From: Pseudomonas orientalis
Lineage (GTDB): Bacteria; Pseudomonadota; Gammaproteobacteria; Pseudomonadales; Pseudomonadaceae
Assembly (NCBI RefSeq): GCF_022807995.1
Contig: NZ_CP094351.1
Span: forward strand, 1-64,000
Reading direction: 5' to 3'
DNA length: 64,000 nucleotides
Under the pieces are notes generated by a model. That model made no database searches. It was not told where the DNA came from and worked only from the letters and a program-made list of their open reading frames with translations. Every line of letters starts with the position of its first letter. Position 1 is the stretch's first letter. Below are positions 44,595-53,197 of the stretch, piece after piece. Made by a program: the position numbers and the translations under genes.

Positions 44595-45017
44595 TCAGAT
44601 GCAGTTCACGCTGCGCTCTTCGGCGAGCAACTGGCGCGCCGAGTCGTACAGGCGGATGTTGGGCGTGAAGGCCAAGGAGCGCCCTTCCAGTACATAGCGT
44701 TGGCCGGCCTGGAAGTGGTCGTACTGCAAGGTCATGAAGCAAGTTCGATACATCATCTGGCTGAGCCCCCCCAACCCACCACCGGCGGGCACTTCGAAGT
44801 CGAAGCGCACCATCAATTCGTGGGCCCCGGGCGGCATTTGGAAATAGCGCCCGTCTTCAAGGTTTTTCCCGTCCAGGCGCTGAGCCATGACCAATTTGGC
44901 GCCCGGAGTTGGCGTGGTGAAATCGACCCAGGCCTGCTGCGGATCGACGGGCGGGATTGGGGTCGATGCGCAAGCGCTGAGCAACAGGGCGGCGACGGGA
45001 TACAGAAGCTGGCGCAT
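44595..45017 (-). CDS. Putative lipoprotein
   Basis: A 140-residue protein with a lipobox (LLLSACAS, lipidated Cys at 16) and a beta-rich remainder (GAHELMVRFDFEVPAGGG, YDHFQAGQRYVLEGRSL). No known function; resembles the short lipoproteins that accompany the aminopeptidase-like gene in Pseudomonas. It is divergent from that gene by about 100 bp. Confidence 0.8.
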   Translation of the reverse strand: MRQLLYPVAALLLSACASTPIPPVDPQQAWVDFTTPTPGAKLVMAQRLDGKNLEDGRYFQMPPGAHELMVRFDFEVPAGGGLGGLSQMMYRTCFMTLQYDHFQAGQRYVLEGRSLAFTPNIRLYDSARQLLAEERSVNCI

Positions 45018-45118
45018 GGCAGGTACTCAACGCGAGAAGATATTTTGAGTATAAACACGCCATCGCGTGGAAAATTCAAATTCAATTCAAGCACCCACTG
45101 CCCAGGAGCAGTCGCGGC

Positions 45119-46162
45119 ATGATCAGGCGTTTTCTTCCAGGGTTGATGGTTATGTTGCTCGGCGGCTGCTCCAGCGTCAGTTACTACGGCCAGTTAGCCA
45201 GTGGCCAGTGGCACTTGCTGCGGGCGCGGGAACCGGTGGCCGAGGTCGTTGCCGATCCGGCCCGTCCTCCATCGTTGCGTGAGCACCTGCTTCAATCGCA
45301 GAAGGCTCGTACCTTCGCCAGCCAACAGCTGCACCTGCCGGACAATCAAAGCTACCGGCTCTACGCCGATATTGGCCGCCCCTATGTGGTGTGGAATGTG
45401 TTCGCCACGCAGGAGTTTTCTCTTTCTGCGCAAAACCACTGCTTCCCCATCGCCGGTTGCGTGGCCTATCGCGGCTATTACCGCCAGGGCGCGGCGCGTG
45501 GCGAGGCGGCGTTGCTGCGCCAGCAAGGCATGGACGTGGCGATTGGCGGCGTCGAAGCCTATTCCACGCTGGGCTGGTTCAATGACCCGATCATCAGTTC
45601 GATGATGAGCTGGGGTGATGAGCGTCTGGCCACATTGATCTTCCACGAGCTGGCGCATCAGCGCTTTTACGTGAAGGACGACACCGAATTCAACGAGTCA
45701 TTCGCCACCTTCGTCGAGCAGGAGGGTACGCGGCAATGGCGCGCCGCCCGTGGCCTGGCGCCGCTGAGCGATGCGACGTTGCAGCAGCGCGACCAGTTTA
45801 CCCGGTTGATTCTCGATACCCGCAAACGCCTGGAAACCCTTTACGCCCAGCCCTTGGCCGCCGATGTGATGCGCCAGGCCAAGGCCGCGCAGTTCGAACG
45901 CCTGCGCCGTGAGTACCGCCACCTGCGCGACACCCAGTGGGGCGGCGACAAGCGTTATGACGCCTGGATCAACCAGCCGATGAACAACGCGCGGCTGCTG
46001 CCGTTCGGGCTGTATGACCAGTGGGTGCCGGCGTTTGCGGCGTTGTTTGCGCAGGAAGGGCGGGATTGGGTGAGGTTCTATGGGGCGGTGGAAATGTTAG
46101 GCGGGTTGCCGGTGGAGCAGCGCAAGGCGGCGTTGAGGCAGTTGGAGAGTGTTGCCCATTAG
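45119..46162 (+). CDS. Putative membrane-anchored aminopeptidase (PF10023-like)
   Basis: A lipoprotein of 347 residues: signal with lipobox LLGGCSS, then a domain with a zinc-metalloprotease signature HELAHQ (with the downstream Glu in NESFATFVEQEG). This is the predicted aminopeptidase family of proteobacteria. Other Zn ligands and catalytic Glu fit a gluzincin fold. Activity has not been shown for this gene. Confidence 0.85.
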   Translation: MIRRFLPGLMVMLLGGCSSVSYYGQLASGQWHLLRAREPVAEVVADPARPPSLREHLLQSQKARTFASQQLHLPDNQSYRLYADIGRPYVVWNVFATQEFSLSAQNHCFPIAGCVAYRGYYRQGAARGEAALLRQQGMDVAIGGVEAYSTLGWFNDPIISSMMSWGDERLATLIFHELAHQRFYVKDDTEFNESFATFVEQEGTRQWRAARGLAPLSDATLQQRDQFTRLILDTRKRLETLYAQPLAADVMRQAKAAQFERLRREYRHLRDTQWGGDKRYDAWINQPMNNARLLPFGLYDQWVPAFAALFAQEGRDWVRFYGAVEMLGGLPVEQRKAALRQLESVAH

Positions 46163-46167
46163 GGCCT

Positions 46168-46260
46168 CATCGGGGGCAAGCCCCCTCCCACAATTGGCCT
46201 GTGTACACCGCTCAAAATGTGGGAGGGGCGGTGCGACGATTCGACTTGCCCCCGATGGCG
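46168..46260. repeat. REPIN, copy G, with an altered right half
   Basis: Left half CATCGGGGGCAAGCCCCCTC is normal. Right half reads GTGGGAGGGG, then CGGTGCGACGATTCGA, then CTTGCCCCCGATGGCG, i.e. a 16-base insertion in the REP hairpin. It fills the gap between convergent genes. Confidence 0.85.
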
Positions 46261-46263
46261 GCC

Positions 46264-46923
46264 TCACGTCCGCCGCAAAAACGCCTGATGCATTTCTACC
46301 AAGGTCTCAAAATGCCAGGTCGGCGCTTCGGCATTCAGTTCCTCAAAGCTGCCAAATCCATAGCCTACCGCCACCGAGTCCAGCTCATTGCTGCGCGCGC
46401 CGATCAGGTCATGCTTGCGATCACCGATCATCAAGGTGGTGGCCGGGTCCAACCCTTCTTCACGCACCAGATGGGCGATCAACTCGACCTTGTTGGTGCG
46501 TGTGCCATCCAGCTCGCTGCCGTAAATCACCTTGAAGTGCTTGGCAAAGTCGAAATGCCGCGCGATCTCACGGGCGAATTCCCACGGCTTGGATGTTGCC
46601 ACGTAGAGCTGGCGGCCCTGGCTGTTCAGTTCTTCCAGCAGTGGCATCACGCCGTCGAACACCTGGTTTTCATAAAGCCCGGTGACCTTGAAGCGTTCGC
46701 GATAAAAATTCACCGCTTCCCACGCCTTTGCCTCGTCGAAGCCATAGAACTGCATGAACGCCTGCAACAACGGCGGGCCGATGAAGTGTTCGAGGCGGGT
46801 CAGGTCCGGCTCGTCGATGCCCAGCTTGCCGAGGGCATACTGGATCGAACGCGTGATGCCTTCGCGCGGGTCGGTGAGGGTGCCGTCGAGGTCGAACAGT
46901 ACCGTCCGGTGGTGCAGGATCAT
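46264..46923 (-). CDS. HAD-superfamily phosphatase (phosphoglycolate phosphatase-like)
   Basis: A 219-residue haloacid dehalogenase hydrolase: motif I VLFDLDGTLTDP, motif II YVATSKP, motif IV MIGDRKHDLIGARSN, with a helical cap between. Closest in style to the PGP/5'-nucleotidase-like subgroup (GITRSIQYALGKLGI). Its start overlaps the stop of the gamma-carbonic-anhydrase-fold gene by 4 bases, suggesting a two-gene operon. Substrate unknown. Confidence 0.9.
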   Translation of the reverse strand: MILHHRTVLFDLDGTLTDPREGITRSIQYALGKLGIDEPDLTRLEHFIGPPLLQAFMQFYGFDEAKAWEAVNFYRERFKVTGLYENQVFDGVMPLLEELNSQGRQLYVATSKPWEFAREIARHFDFAKHFKVIYGSELDGTRTNKVELIAHLVREEGLDPATTLMIGDRKHDLIGARSNELDSVAVGYGFGSFEELNAEAPTWHFETLVEMHQAFLRRT

Positions 46924-47462
46924 TGATCGAATCCTTCAGCGATGTGCAGGTCTTTTAGCTTTACGTAGTTCGCCGCGCTGTAGGTGAAGAAGGCACGCTC
47001 CTTGTCGGTCAGTGGGCGGACCTGTTTAACCGGACTGCCGACGTACAAAAAACCGCTGTCGAGTTTCTTGCCCGGCGGCACCAGGCTGCCGGCCCCGATG
47101 ATCACGTCATCTTCCACCACGGCCCCGTCCATGACGATGCTGCCCATGCCGATCAGGATGCGGCTGCCTACGGTGCAGCCATGCAGCATGACTTTATGAG
47201 CGATGGTGACGTCGTCGCCAATCAACAGCGGGAAACCGTCCGGGTTGAACGGGCCGGCGTGGGTGATGTGCAGCACACAGCCGTCCTGCACGCTGGTGCG
47301 CGCACCGATACGGATGCGGTGCATGTCGCCGCGAATCACCGTCAATGGCCATACCGAGCTGTCGGCGCCGATTTCGACATCGCCGATCACCACCGCCGAA
47401 ACATCGACAAACGCCCCGGCGCACAGGGTTGGCGTGTGATTCTGATAGGTGCGAAGGGTCAC
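46920..47462 (-). CDS. Gamma-carbonic-anhydrase-fold (left-handed beta-helix) protein
   Basis: From GTG 47462 (GAGAGG upstream) the protein has 180 residues of hexapeptide repeats forming a left-handed beta-helix (SVWPLTVIRGDMHRIRIG, GCVLHITHAG, TIAHKVMLHGCTVG). Zn-ligand histidines of the Cam/YrdA class are present (VLHITH, TIAHKVMLHG). Longer upstream reading has no homology and no RBS. Enzymatic activity in YrdA-like proteins is uncertain. Confidence 0.9.
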   Translation of the reverse strand: MTLRTYQNHTPTLCAGAFVDVSAVVIGDVEIGADSSVWPLTVIRGDMHRIRIGARTSVQDGCVLHITHAGPFNPDGFPLLIGDDVTIAHKVMLHGCTVGSRILIGMGSIVMDGAVVEDDVIIGAGSLVPPGKKLDSGFLYVGSPVKQVRPLTDKERAFFTYSAANYVKLKDLHIAEGFDQ

Positions 47463-47563
47463 GATAGCCTCTCTCTGTTGTACTGATAGCTGCGGTGGGT
47501 GTTGATTGTAATTAAGATGGCCCCATCTTTGTCTTATCTGTTTCTTCAGCCAAGGTGCCAACC

Positions 47564-49615
47564 GTGAGCGCGAACAACCCTCTTCTGCAGCCCTACGACC
47601 TGCCGCCGTTCTCGGCGATCCGTGCCGAGCATGTCCAGCCGGCCATCGAACAGATCCTGGCCGACAACCGTGCAGCGATCGCAGACATCCTGCAAAGCCA
47701 GGGCAAAAATCCGACATGGGCGGGCCTGGTTCTGGCCATGGACGAGCTCAACGATCGCTTGGGCGCGGCCTGGAGCCCGGTCAGCCACCTCAACGCCGTG
47801 TGTAACAGCGCCGAGCTGCGCGAAGCCTATGAGGCTTGCCTGCCGGCCTTGAGCGCCTACTCCACCGAAATGGGGCAGAACCGTGAACTGTTCCAGGCCT
47901 TCGAAGCCCTGGCCAACAGCCCGGAGGCCGCCGGTTTCGATGTGGCGCAAAAAACCATCCTGGAACACTCACTGCGCGACTTCCGCCTGTCGGGTATCGA
48001 TTTGCCGCCCGAGCAGCAGAAGCGCTACGCCGACGTGCAAAGCAAGCTTTCGGAGCTGGGCAGCACATTCTCCAACCAGTTGCTCGATGCCACCCAGGCC
48101 TGGACCAAGCACGTCACCGACCAGGCCACCCTCGCCGGCCTAACCGATTCGGCCAAGGCGCAAATGGCCGCTGCCGCCCAGGCCAAAGGCCTCGATGGCT
48201 GGCTGATCACACTCGAATTTCCGAGCTATTACGCGGTAATGACCTACGCCCAGGACCGTGCCCTGCGTGAAGAAGTCTACGCGGCCTACTGCACCCGCGC
48301 GTCGGACCAGGGCCCGAATGCCGGTCAGAACGATAACGGCCCGGTGATGGAACAGATCCTCGACTTGCGTCAGGAGCTGGCTCAATTGCTGGGCTACGCG
48401 TCGTTTGCCGAACTGAGCCTGGCCACCAAGATGGCCGAGTCCAGCGACCAGGTGCTGAGTTTTCTGCGCGACCTGGCCCGGCGCAGCAAGCCGTTCGCCA
48501 CCCAGGATCTGCAGCAGCTCAAGGCCTACGCCGCCGAACAAGGTTGCGCCGACCTGCAAAGCTGGGACAGCGGTTTCTACGGCGAAAAACTCCGTGAGCA
48601 ACGCTATAGCGTCTCCCAGGAAGCCTTGCGCGCCTACTTCCCGATCGACAAGGTGCTGGGCGGTCTGTTCGCCATTGTGCAGCGCCTGTACGGCATCGAA
48701 ATCGCCGAACAGAAAGGTTTCGACGCCTGGCACCCGGACGTGCGCCTGTTCGAGATCAAGGAAAACGGCCAGCACGTCGGCCGTTTCTTCTTTGACCTGT
48801 ATGCCCGCGCCAACAAGCGCGGTGGTGCCTGGATGGACGGCGCCCGCGACCGCCGCCGCACCGTCGATGGGGTCCTGCAAAGCCCGGTGGCCAACTTGGT
48901 ATGCAATTTCACCCCGGCCGACAGCGGCAAGCCGGCCCTGCTGACCCACGATGAAGTCACCACCCTGTTCCACGAGTTCGGCCATGGCCTGCACCACCTG
49001 CTGACCCGCGTTGAACATGCCGGCGTGTCCGGTATCAACGGCGTGGCCTGGGATGCGGTGGAGTTGCCGAGCCAGTTCATGGAGAACTGGTGCTGGGAGC
49101 CTGAAGGCCTGGCGCTGATTTCCGGTCACTATGAAACCGGTGAACCGTTGCCCCAGGACCTGCTGGAAAAAATGCTCGCGGCGAAAAATTTCCAGTCCGG
49201 CCTGATGATGGTGCGCCAGCTGGAGTTCTCGCTATTCGACTTCGAACTGCATGCCACCCGCGGCGACGGTCGCACTGTGGCGCAGGTGCTCGAAGGCGTG
49301 CGCGATGAAGTCTCAGTGATGCGCCCACCGGCCTACAACCGCTTCCCCAATAGCTTCGCGCACATTTTCGCTGGTGGTTATGCGGCGGGTTACTACAGCT
49401 ACAAGTGGGCCGAAGTGCTCTCGGCGGATGCCTTCTCCAAATTCGAAGAAGACGGCGTGCTCAATGCCCAGACCGGTCGCGCCTTCCGTGAAGCGATCCT
49501 CGCACGGGGCGGTTCCCAGGAGCCGATGGTGTTGTTCGTCGACTTCCGCGGACGGGCGCCGTCGATTGACGCACTCTTGCGCCACAGCGGCCTGAGTGAG
49601 GACGCGGCAGCATGA
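47564..49615 (+). CDS. prlC: Oligopeptidase A
   Basis: A cytosolic M3-family zinc metallopeptidase that degrades oligopeptides and cleaved signal peptides. From GTG 47564 (AAGGTG 7 bases upstream) it has 683 residues (MSANNPLLQPYDLPPFSA...). The zinc site HEFGHGLHHL is at 470-479, with the third ligand Glu in GINGVAWDAVELPSQFMENW. Overlaps yheV (ATGA). Confidence 0.96.
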   Translation: MSANNPLLQPYDLPPFSAIRAEHVQPAIEQILADNRAAIADILQSQGKNPTWAGLVLAMDELNDRLGAAWSPVSHLNAVCNSAELREAYEACLPALSAYSTEMGQNRELFQAFEALANSPEAAGFDVAQKTILEHSLRDFRLSGIDLPPEQQKRYADVQSKLSELGSTFSNQLLDATQAWTKHVTDQATLAGLTDSAKAQMAAAAQAKGLDGWLITLEFPSYYAVMTYAQDRALREEVYAAYCTRASDQGPNAGQNDNGPVMEQILDLRQELAQLLGYASFAELSLATKMAESSDQVLSFLRDLARRSKPFATQDLQQLKAYAAEQGCADLQSWDSGFYGEKLREQRYSVSQEALRAYFPIDKVLGGLFAIVQRLYGIEIAEQKGFDAWHPDVRLFEIKENGQHVGRFFFDLYARANKRGGAWMDGARDRRRTVDGVLQSPVANLVCNFTPADSGKPALLTHDEVTTLFHEFGHGLHHLLTRVEHAGVSGINGVAWDAVELPSQFMENWCWEPEGLALISGHYETGEPLPQDLLEKMLAAKNFQSGLMMVRQLEFSLFDFELHATRGDGRTVAQVLEGVRDEVSVMRPPAYNRFPNSFAHIFAGGYAAGYYSYKWAEVLSADAFSKFEEDGVLNAQTGRAFREAILARGGSQEPMVLFVDFRGRAPSIDALLRHSGLSEDAAA

Positions 49616-49887
49616 GTGAAGGGCCTGTGATCACCAAAAAGCAATTTATCGCCGGGGCGGTCTGCCCGGCGTGCAGCGAGCCGGACAAGCTGAAGATGTG
49701 GACCGAAGACAACGTGCCGCACCGTGAATGCGTGGCCTGCGGCTATACCGATACGCTCAATGACCAGGGGCTGTCAGTGCCCAGGGAGTTGGGTACGCGG
49801 GTCAATACCTCGGCGTTGAAAGCGCCGGCGGACCCGAAGGTGCAAGCGGTGCAGTTCTTCCCCAATCCAAAGTTGAAAAAAGACTAG
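49612..49887 (+). CDS. yheV: YheV-family putative zinc-ribbon protein
   Basis: A 91-residue protein with two CxxC pairs (VCPACSEPD and RECVACGYTD) forming a zinc ribbon, and a basic C-terminus. The gene overlaps prlC by 4 bases, the standard prlC-yheV arrangement. Function unknown. Confidence 0.9.
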   Translation: MSEGPVITKKQFIAGAVCPACSEPDKLKMWTEDNVPHRECVACGYTDTLNDQGLSVPRELGTRVNTSALKAPADPKVQAVQFFPNPKLKKD

Positions 49888-49904
49888 CAGCCTTACGTCG
49901 ATCC

Positions 49905-50078
49905 AAAATGTTGGAGGGGGCTTGCCCCCGTGACGGCCGGACAGCCGACGCGGTTCTACCTGACGCTCCGATGTCCAAATGTGGGAGGGGCTTGCCCCCG
50001 TGACGGCTGGACAGCCGACGCGGTTCTACCTGACGCTCCGATGTCCAAATGTGGGAGGGGGCTTGCCCCCGATGGCGG
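49905..50078. repeat. REP half-sites with a 70-bp tandem duplication
   Basis: Two near-identical 70-bp units, 49921-49990 and 49991-50060, each beginning CTTGCCCCCGTGACGGC and ending GTCCAAATGTGGGAGGGG, differing at one base in what I read (GGCCGG versus GGCTGG). A mutated REP half (TTGGAGGGGG) precedes and a normal one (GGGAGGGGGCTTGCCCCCGA) follows. This looks like duplication mediated by REP sequences. Confidence 0.88.
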
Positions 50079-50250
50079 CCTCAGGACCGACCAGGATGTT
50101 GGATCAGATCGAGTACATATCCGTTTCTGCGGTCACGGCTGCTATGGGTTCCGCTTTTACAGCGGCTCACTTTTGAAAAGCGCAAAAGTAAGCAAAACGC
50201 TCTTGCCCCACCACTCGGCACCTCGCCTGGGCTCGGTGTGCCCTCTCTCC

Positions 50251-50339
50251 GGCTTGAATCCGTGGGCCGCCGCAATGGGCCATCCATGGCCCAGTGCGGC
50301 TAACCCGGCGTCCTGCCGGGTTGCCCACGGATTCAAGCC
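50251..50339. repeat. 89-bp three-way-junction palindrome in a long dispersed-type repeat
   Basis: Outer 17-bp arms GGCTTGAATCCGTGGGC and GCCCACGGATTCAAGCC enclose two complete hairpins: one with GCCGCA/TGCGGC and TGGGCCA/TGGCCCA, the other with AACCCGGC/GCCGGGTT. Almost no base is left unpaired at the junction. It sits in a non-coding block (about 50100-50440) that I recognise, from memory only, as a dispersed repeat of fluorescent pseudomonads. Confidence 0.85.
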
Positions 50340-50469
50340 TGCGTTCGGCCAGCGTGGTTTAACGGGGCGCCTGAGATCAAAAGCAAGAGCGGCTCGCTTC
50401 GCATCGTGGTTACGGTTGAGCGCTACAGAGTTGTGTATATCTACGCCTACACATGATTGACCCACCGCC

Positions 50470-50492
50470 ATCGGAAGCAAGCCCCCTCCCAT
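50470..50492. repeat. Orphan REP half-site after the structured repeat
   Basis: ATCGGAAGCAAGCCCCCTCC with a T run following. It mirrors the half-site at 50049-50078, suggesting that one REPIN was split by about 390 bp containing the three-way-junction repeat. Confidence 0.7.
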
Positions 50493-50651
50493 TTTTTTGC
50501 CCGCCTGTATGCGACTTAGGTCGCTGAATTCCTCCTCCACATGCTTAGCCTGCTATCATTTGTAACCATTAGTTGCCGCTCCCAGCAAAAAAAGCCAAGC
50601 CGCTCCCCAGAAGCGGCGGCCAAACCCGTGACCACATGATGAGGTGCACCC
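50493..50651. promoter_or_regulatory. Upstream region of the gluconate dehydrogenase operon
   Basis: The last 159 bp of a 764-bp gene-free stretch (49888-50651); the rest is filled by the repeats listed separately. It must contain the promoter of the three-gene operon. A small hairpin CCGCT/AGCGG lies near 50600-50616, and GATGAGGTGCACCC precedes the start codon. No sigma or regulator site was convincing. Confidence 0.4.
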
Positions 50652-51404
50652 ATGTCTGATCAAGATCAAGACAACCCCCGGCGTGATTTTCTGCGCAAAT
50701 CCTTGACCTTGATCCCGGTGGTCACGGTTGCCAGTACCGGCCTTGGCGGTTCGATGCTGATGGCTACGCCCGAGCCTGTCCAGGCCGCGCCAGTCCAGCC
50801 GGCTCCCAGTGACAAGGCGTATGAACCGACTTATTTCACCGCCGAGGAATGGGCGTTTATCAACGCCGCCGTCGAGCGTTTGATTCCCGCTGATGCCCAG
50901 GGCCCAGGCGCCCTGGAAGCCGGCGCGCCGGAATACATCGACCGTCAGATGAACACCCCGTACGCCAGTGGCGCGCTGTGGTTCATGCAAGGCCCCTTCA
51001 ATGCCGATGCCGCGCCCGAGATGGGCTGGCAGAGCAAGTTGGTGCCCAAGGAGATCTATCGCCTGGGTATCGCCGCGACGGATGCCTGGTCGAAGGCGTT
51101 CAACGGTAAAGCTTTTGCTGCGCAAGACAGCGCTACCCGGGACGATATGTTGCGCCGTCTGGAGGCGGGTGGCAGCGAAGTGAGCGCTCATTTCGACGCG
51201 GTGCCGCCGAAGATGTTCTTCAACCTGCTGTTGCAGAACACCAAGGAGGGCTTTTTCTGCGACCCCATCCACGGCGGCAACAAAGGCATGGTCGGCTGGA
51301 CCATGATCGGGTTCCCCGGCGCCCGCGCCGATTTCATGGACTGGGTGGAGCGCAACGAGCCATACCCCTTTCCGGCTGTTTCCATTCGCGGCGAGAGGGC
51401 ATGA
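50652..51404 (+). CDS. Gluconate 2-dehydrogenase, gamma subunit (subunit 3)
   Basis: The small subunit of the periplasmic membrane-bound gluconate dehydrogenase. The 250 residues open with a twin-arginine signal (NPRRDFLRKSLTLIPVV) and continue with the gluconate_2-dh3 fold (YFTAEEWAFINAAVERLIPAD, PKEIYRLGIAATDAWS). Subunit 3 usually carries the FAD subunit across the membrane by Tat. Its TGA overlaps the next ATG (ATGA). Product: 2-ketogluconate. Confidence 0.93.
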   Translation: MSDQDQDNPRRDFLRKSLTLIPVVTVASTGLGGSMLMATPEPVQAAPVQPAPSDKAYEPTYFTAEEWAFINAAVERLIPADAQGPGALEAGAPEYIDRQMNTPYASGALWFMQGPFNADAAPEMGWQSKLVPKEIYRLGIAATDAWSKAFNGKAFAAQDSATRDDMLRRLEAGGSEVSAHFDAVPPKMFFNLLLQNTKEGFFCDPIHGGNKGMVGWTMIGFPGARADFMDWVERNEPYPFPAVSIRGERA

Positions 51405-53191
51405 CCGTGGCGACCATCATGAAGAAAGTGGACGCGGTGATCGTGGGCTTTGGCTGGACCGGCGCGATCATGGCCAAGGAACTGACCGAAGCCGGCCTCA
51501 ACGTGGTAGCGCTGGAGCGCGGCCCGATGCAGGACACCTACCCGGACGGCAACTATCCCCAGGTCATCGACGAACTGACCTACAGCGTGCGTAAAAAACT
51601 CTTCCAGGACATTTCCAAAGAGACGGTCACCATTCGCCATAGCGTGAATGACGTCGCCCTGCCCAACCGTCAGCTCGGCGCCTTCCTCCCGGGTAACGGT
51701 GTCGGCGGCGCAGGCCTGCATTGGTCGGGCGTGCATTTTCGTGTCGATCCCATCGAATTGCGCATGCGCAGCCACTACGAAGAACGCTATGGGAAGCACT
51801 TCATTCCCAAGGACATGACCATTCAGGACTTCGGGGTCAGCTACGAAGAATTGGAGCCGTTTTTCGACTACGCGGAAAAAGTCTTTGGCACTTCCGGCCA
51901 GGCCTGGACCGTCAAGGGTCAATTGGTGGGTGAAGGTCGCGGCGGCAACCCCTATGCACCGGATCGCTCCAACCCCTTCCCGCTGGAGGCCCAGAAAAAC
52001 ACGGTCTCCGCGCAGTTGTTTCAGAAAGCGGCTGCTGATGTGGGTTACAAACCCTACAATCTGCCGTCGGCCAATACCTCGGGGCCTTACACCAACCCTT
52101 ACGGCGCGCAGATGGGACCGTGCAACTTCTGCGGCTTTTGCAGTGGCTACGTGTGCTACATGTACTCCAAGGCGTCGCCGAACGTGAACATCCTGCCGGC
52201 GTTGCGTCAGGTGCCGAATTTCGAGCTGCGGCCCAATTCCCATGTGCTCAAGGTCAACCTCGACAGCACCGGGAAGAAAGCCACCGGTGTGAGCTATGTC
52301 GACGGCCAGGGGCGGGAATGCGAGCAACCGGCGGACCTGGTGATCCTCGGTGCATTCCAGTTCCACAACGTACGCCTGATGCTGCTGTCGGGCATCGGCA
52401 AGCCTTACGACCCGATTACCAACGAAGGCGTGGTCGGCAGGAACTTTGCCTACCAGAACATGGGCACCATCAAGGCGTTCTTCGACAAGGACACCCACAC
52501 CAACAACTTTATCGGCGCGGGCGGCAATGGCGTGGCCATCGACGACTTCAACGCCGACAACTTCGACCACGGCCCCCACGGCTTCGTGGGCGGCTCGCCG
52601 ATGTGGGTCAATCAGGCGGGCAGCCGGCCGATTGCCGGCACTTCCAACCCGCCGGGCACGCCGGCCTGGGGCAGTGCGTGGAAGCGTGCCACCGCCGATT
52701 ACTACACCCACCAGGTATCGATGGATTCCCACGGTGCGCATCAGTCCTACCGCAGCAATTACCTGGATCTGGACCCGGTTTACCGCGATGCCTACGGCCT
52801 GCCGCTGTTGCGAATGACCTTCGACTGGCAGGAAAACGACATCAAGATGAACCGCTTCATGATGGAAAAAATGGGCAAGGTCGCCCAGGCCATGAATCCC
52901 AAGGCGATCGCCGTGTTGGGCAAAAAGGTCGGTGAGCATTTCAATACCGCGTCGTACCAGACCACTCACCTCAACGGTGGCGCGATCATGGGCACCGACC
53001 CGAAAACCAGCGCGTTGAACCGCTACCTGCAGAGCTGGGATGTACACAACGTATTTGTCCCGGGAGCGTCCGCGTTCCCACAAGGTTTGGGCTACAACCC
53101 TACCGGTCTGGTAGCAGCTTTGACCTATTGGTCGGCTCGGGCAATCCGCGAGCAGTACCTGAAAAACCCCGGCCCGCTGGTTCAGGCATAA
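51401..53191 (+). CDS. Gluconate 2-dehydrogenase, FAD subunit
   Basis: The catalytic GMC-type flavoprotein that oxidises gluconate to 2-ketogluconate. The 596 residues contain VDAVIVGFGWTGAIMAKEL (FAD Rossmann), NGVGGAGLHWSG, and the C-terminal GMC block TTHLNGGAIMG with active-site His and NVFVPGASAFPQGLGYNPTG. A cysteine cluster CNFCGFCSGYVC near 240-255 resembles the Fe-S-binding segment reported in some GMC dehydrogenases that pair with triheme cytochrome subunits. No own signal peptide; export likely by piggyback on the gamma subunit. A shorter start at 51419 is possible. Confidence 0.93.
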   Translation: MTVATIMKKVDAVIVGFGWTGAIMAKELTEAGLNVVALERGPMQDTYPDGNYPQVIDELTYSVRKKLFQDISKETVTIRHSVNDVALPNRQLGAFLPGNGVGGAGLHWSGVHFRVDPIELRMRSHYEERYGKHFIPKDMTIQDFGVSYEELEPFFDYAEKVFGTSGQAWTVKGQLVGEGRGGNPYAPDRSNPFPLEAQKNTVSAQLFQKAAADVGYKPYNLPSANTSGPYTNPYGAQMGPCNFCGFCSGYVCYMYSKASPNVNILPALRQVPNFELRPNSHVLKVNLDSTGKKATGVSYVDGQGRECEQPADLVILGAFQFHNVRLMLLSGIGKPYDPITNEGVVGRNFAYQNMGTIKAFFDKDTHTNNFIGAGGNGVAIDDFNADNFDHGPHGFVGGSPMWVNQAGSRPIAGTSNPPGTPAWGSAWKRATADYYTHQVSMDSHGAHQSYRSNYLDLDPVYRDAYGLPLLRMTFDWQENDIKMNRFMMEKMGKVAQAMNPKAIAVLGKKVGEHFNTASYQTTHLNGGAIMGTDPKTSALNRYLQSWDVHNVFVPGASAFPQGLGYNPTGLVAALTYWSARAIREQYLKNPGPLVQA

Positions 53192-53197
53192 GGAGCG

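Noticed and set aside
49905..50078. Tandem repeats considered as a CRISPR array
   Set aside because: Only two contiguous 70-bp units with no spacers and REP content; no cas genes nearby.
49930..50460. 176-codon frame in the repeat region
   Set aside because: It is composed of REP duplications and the palindromic repeat, with no ribosome site; non-coding.
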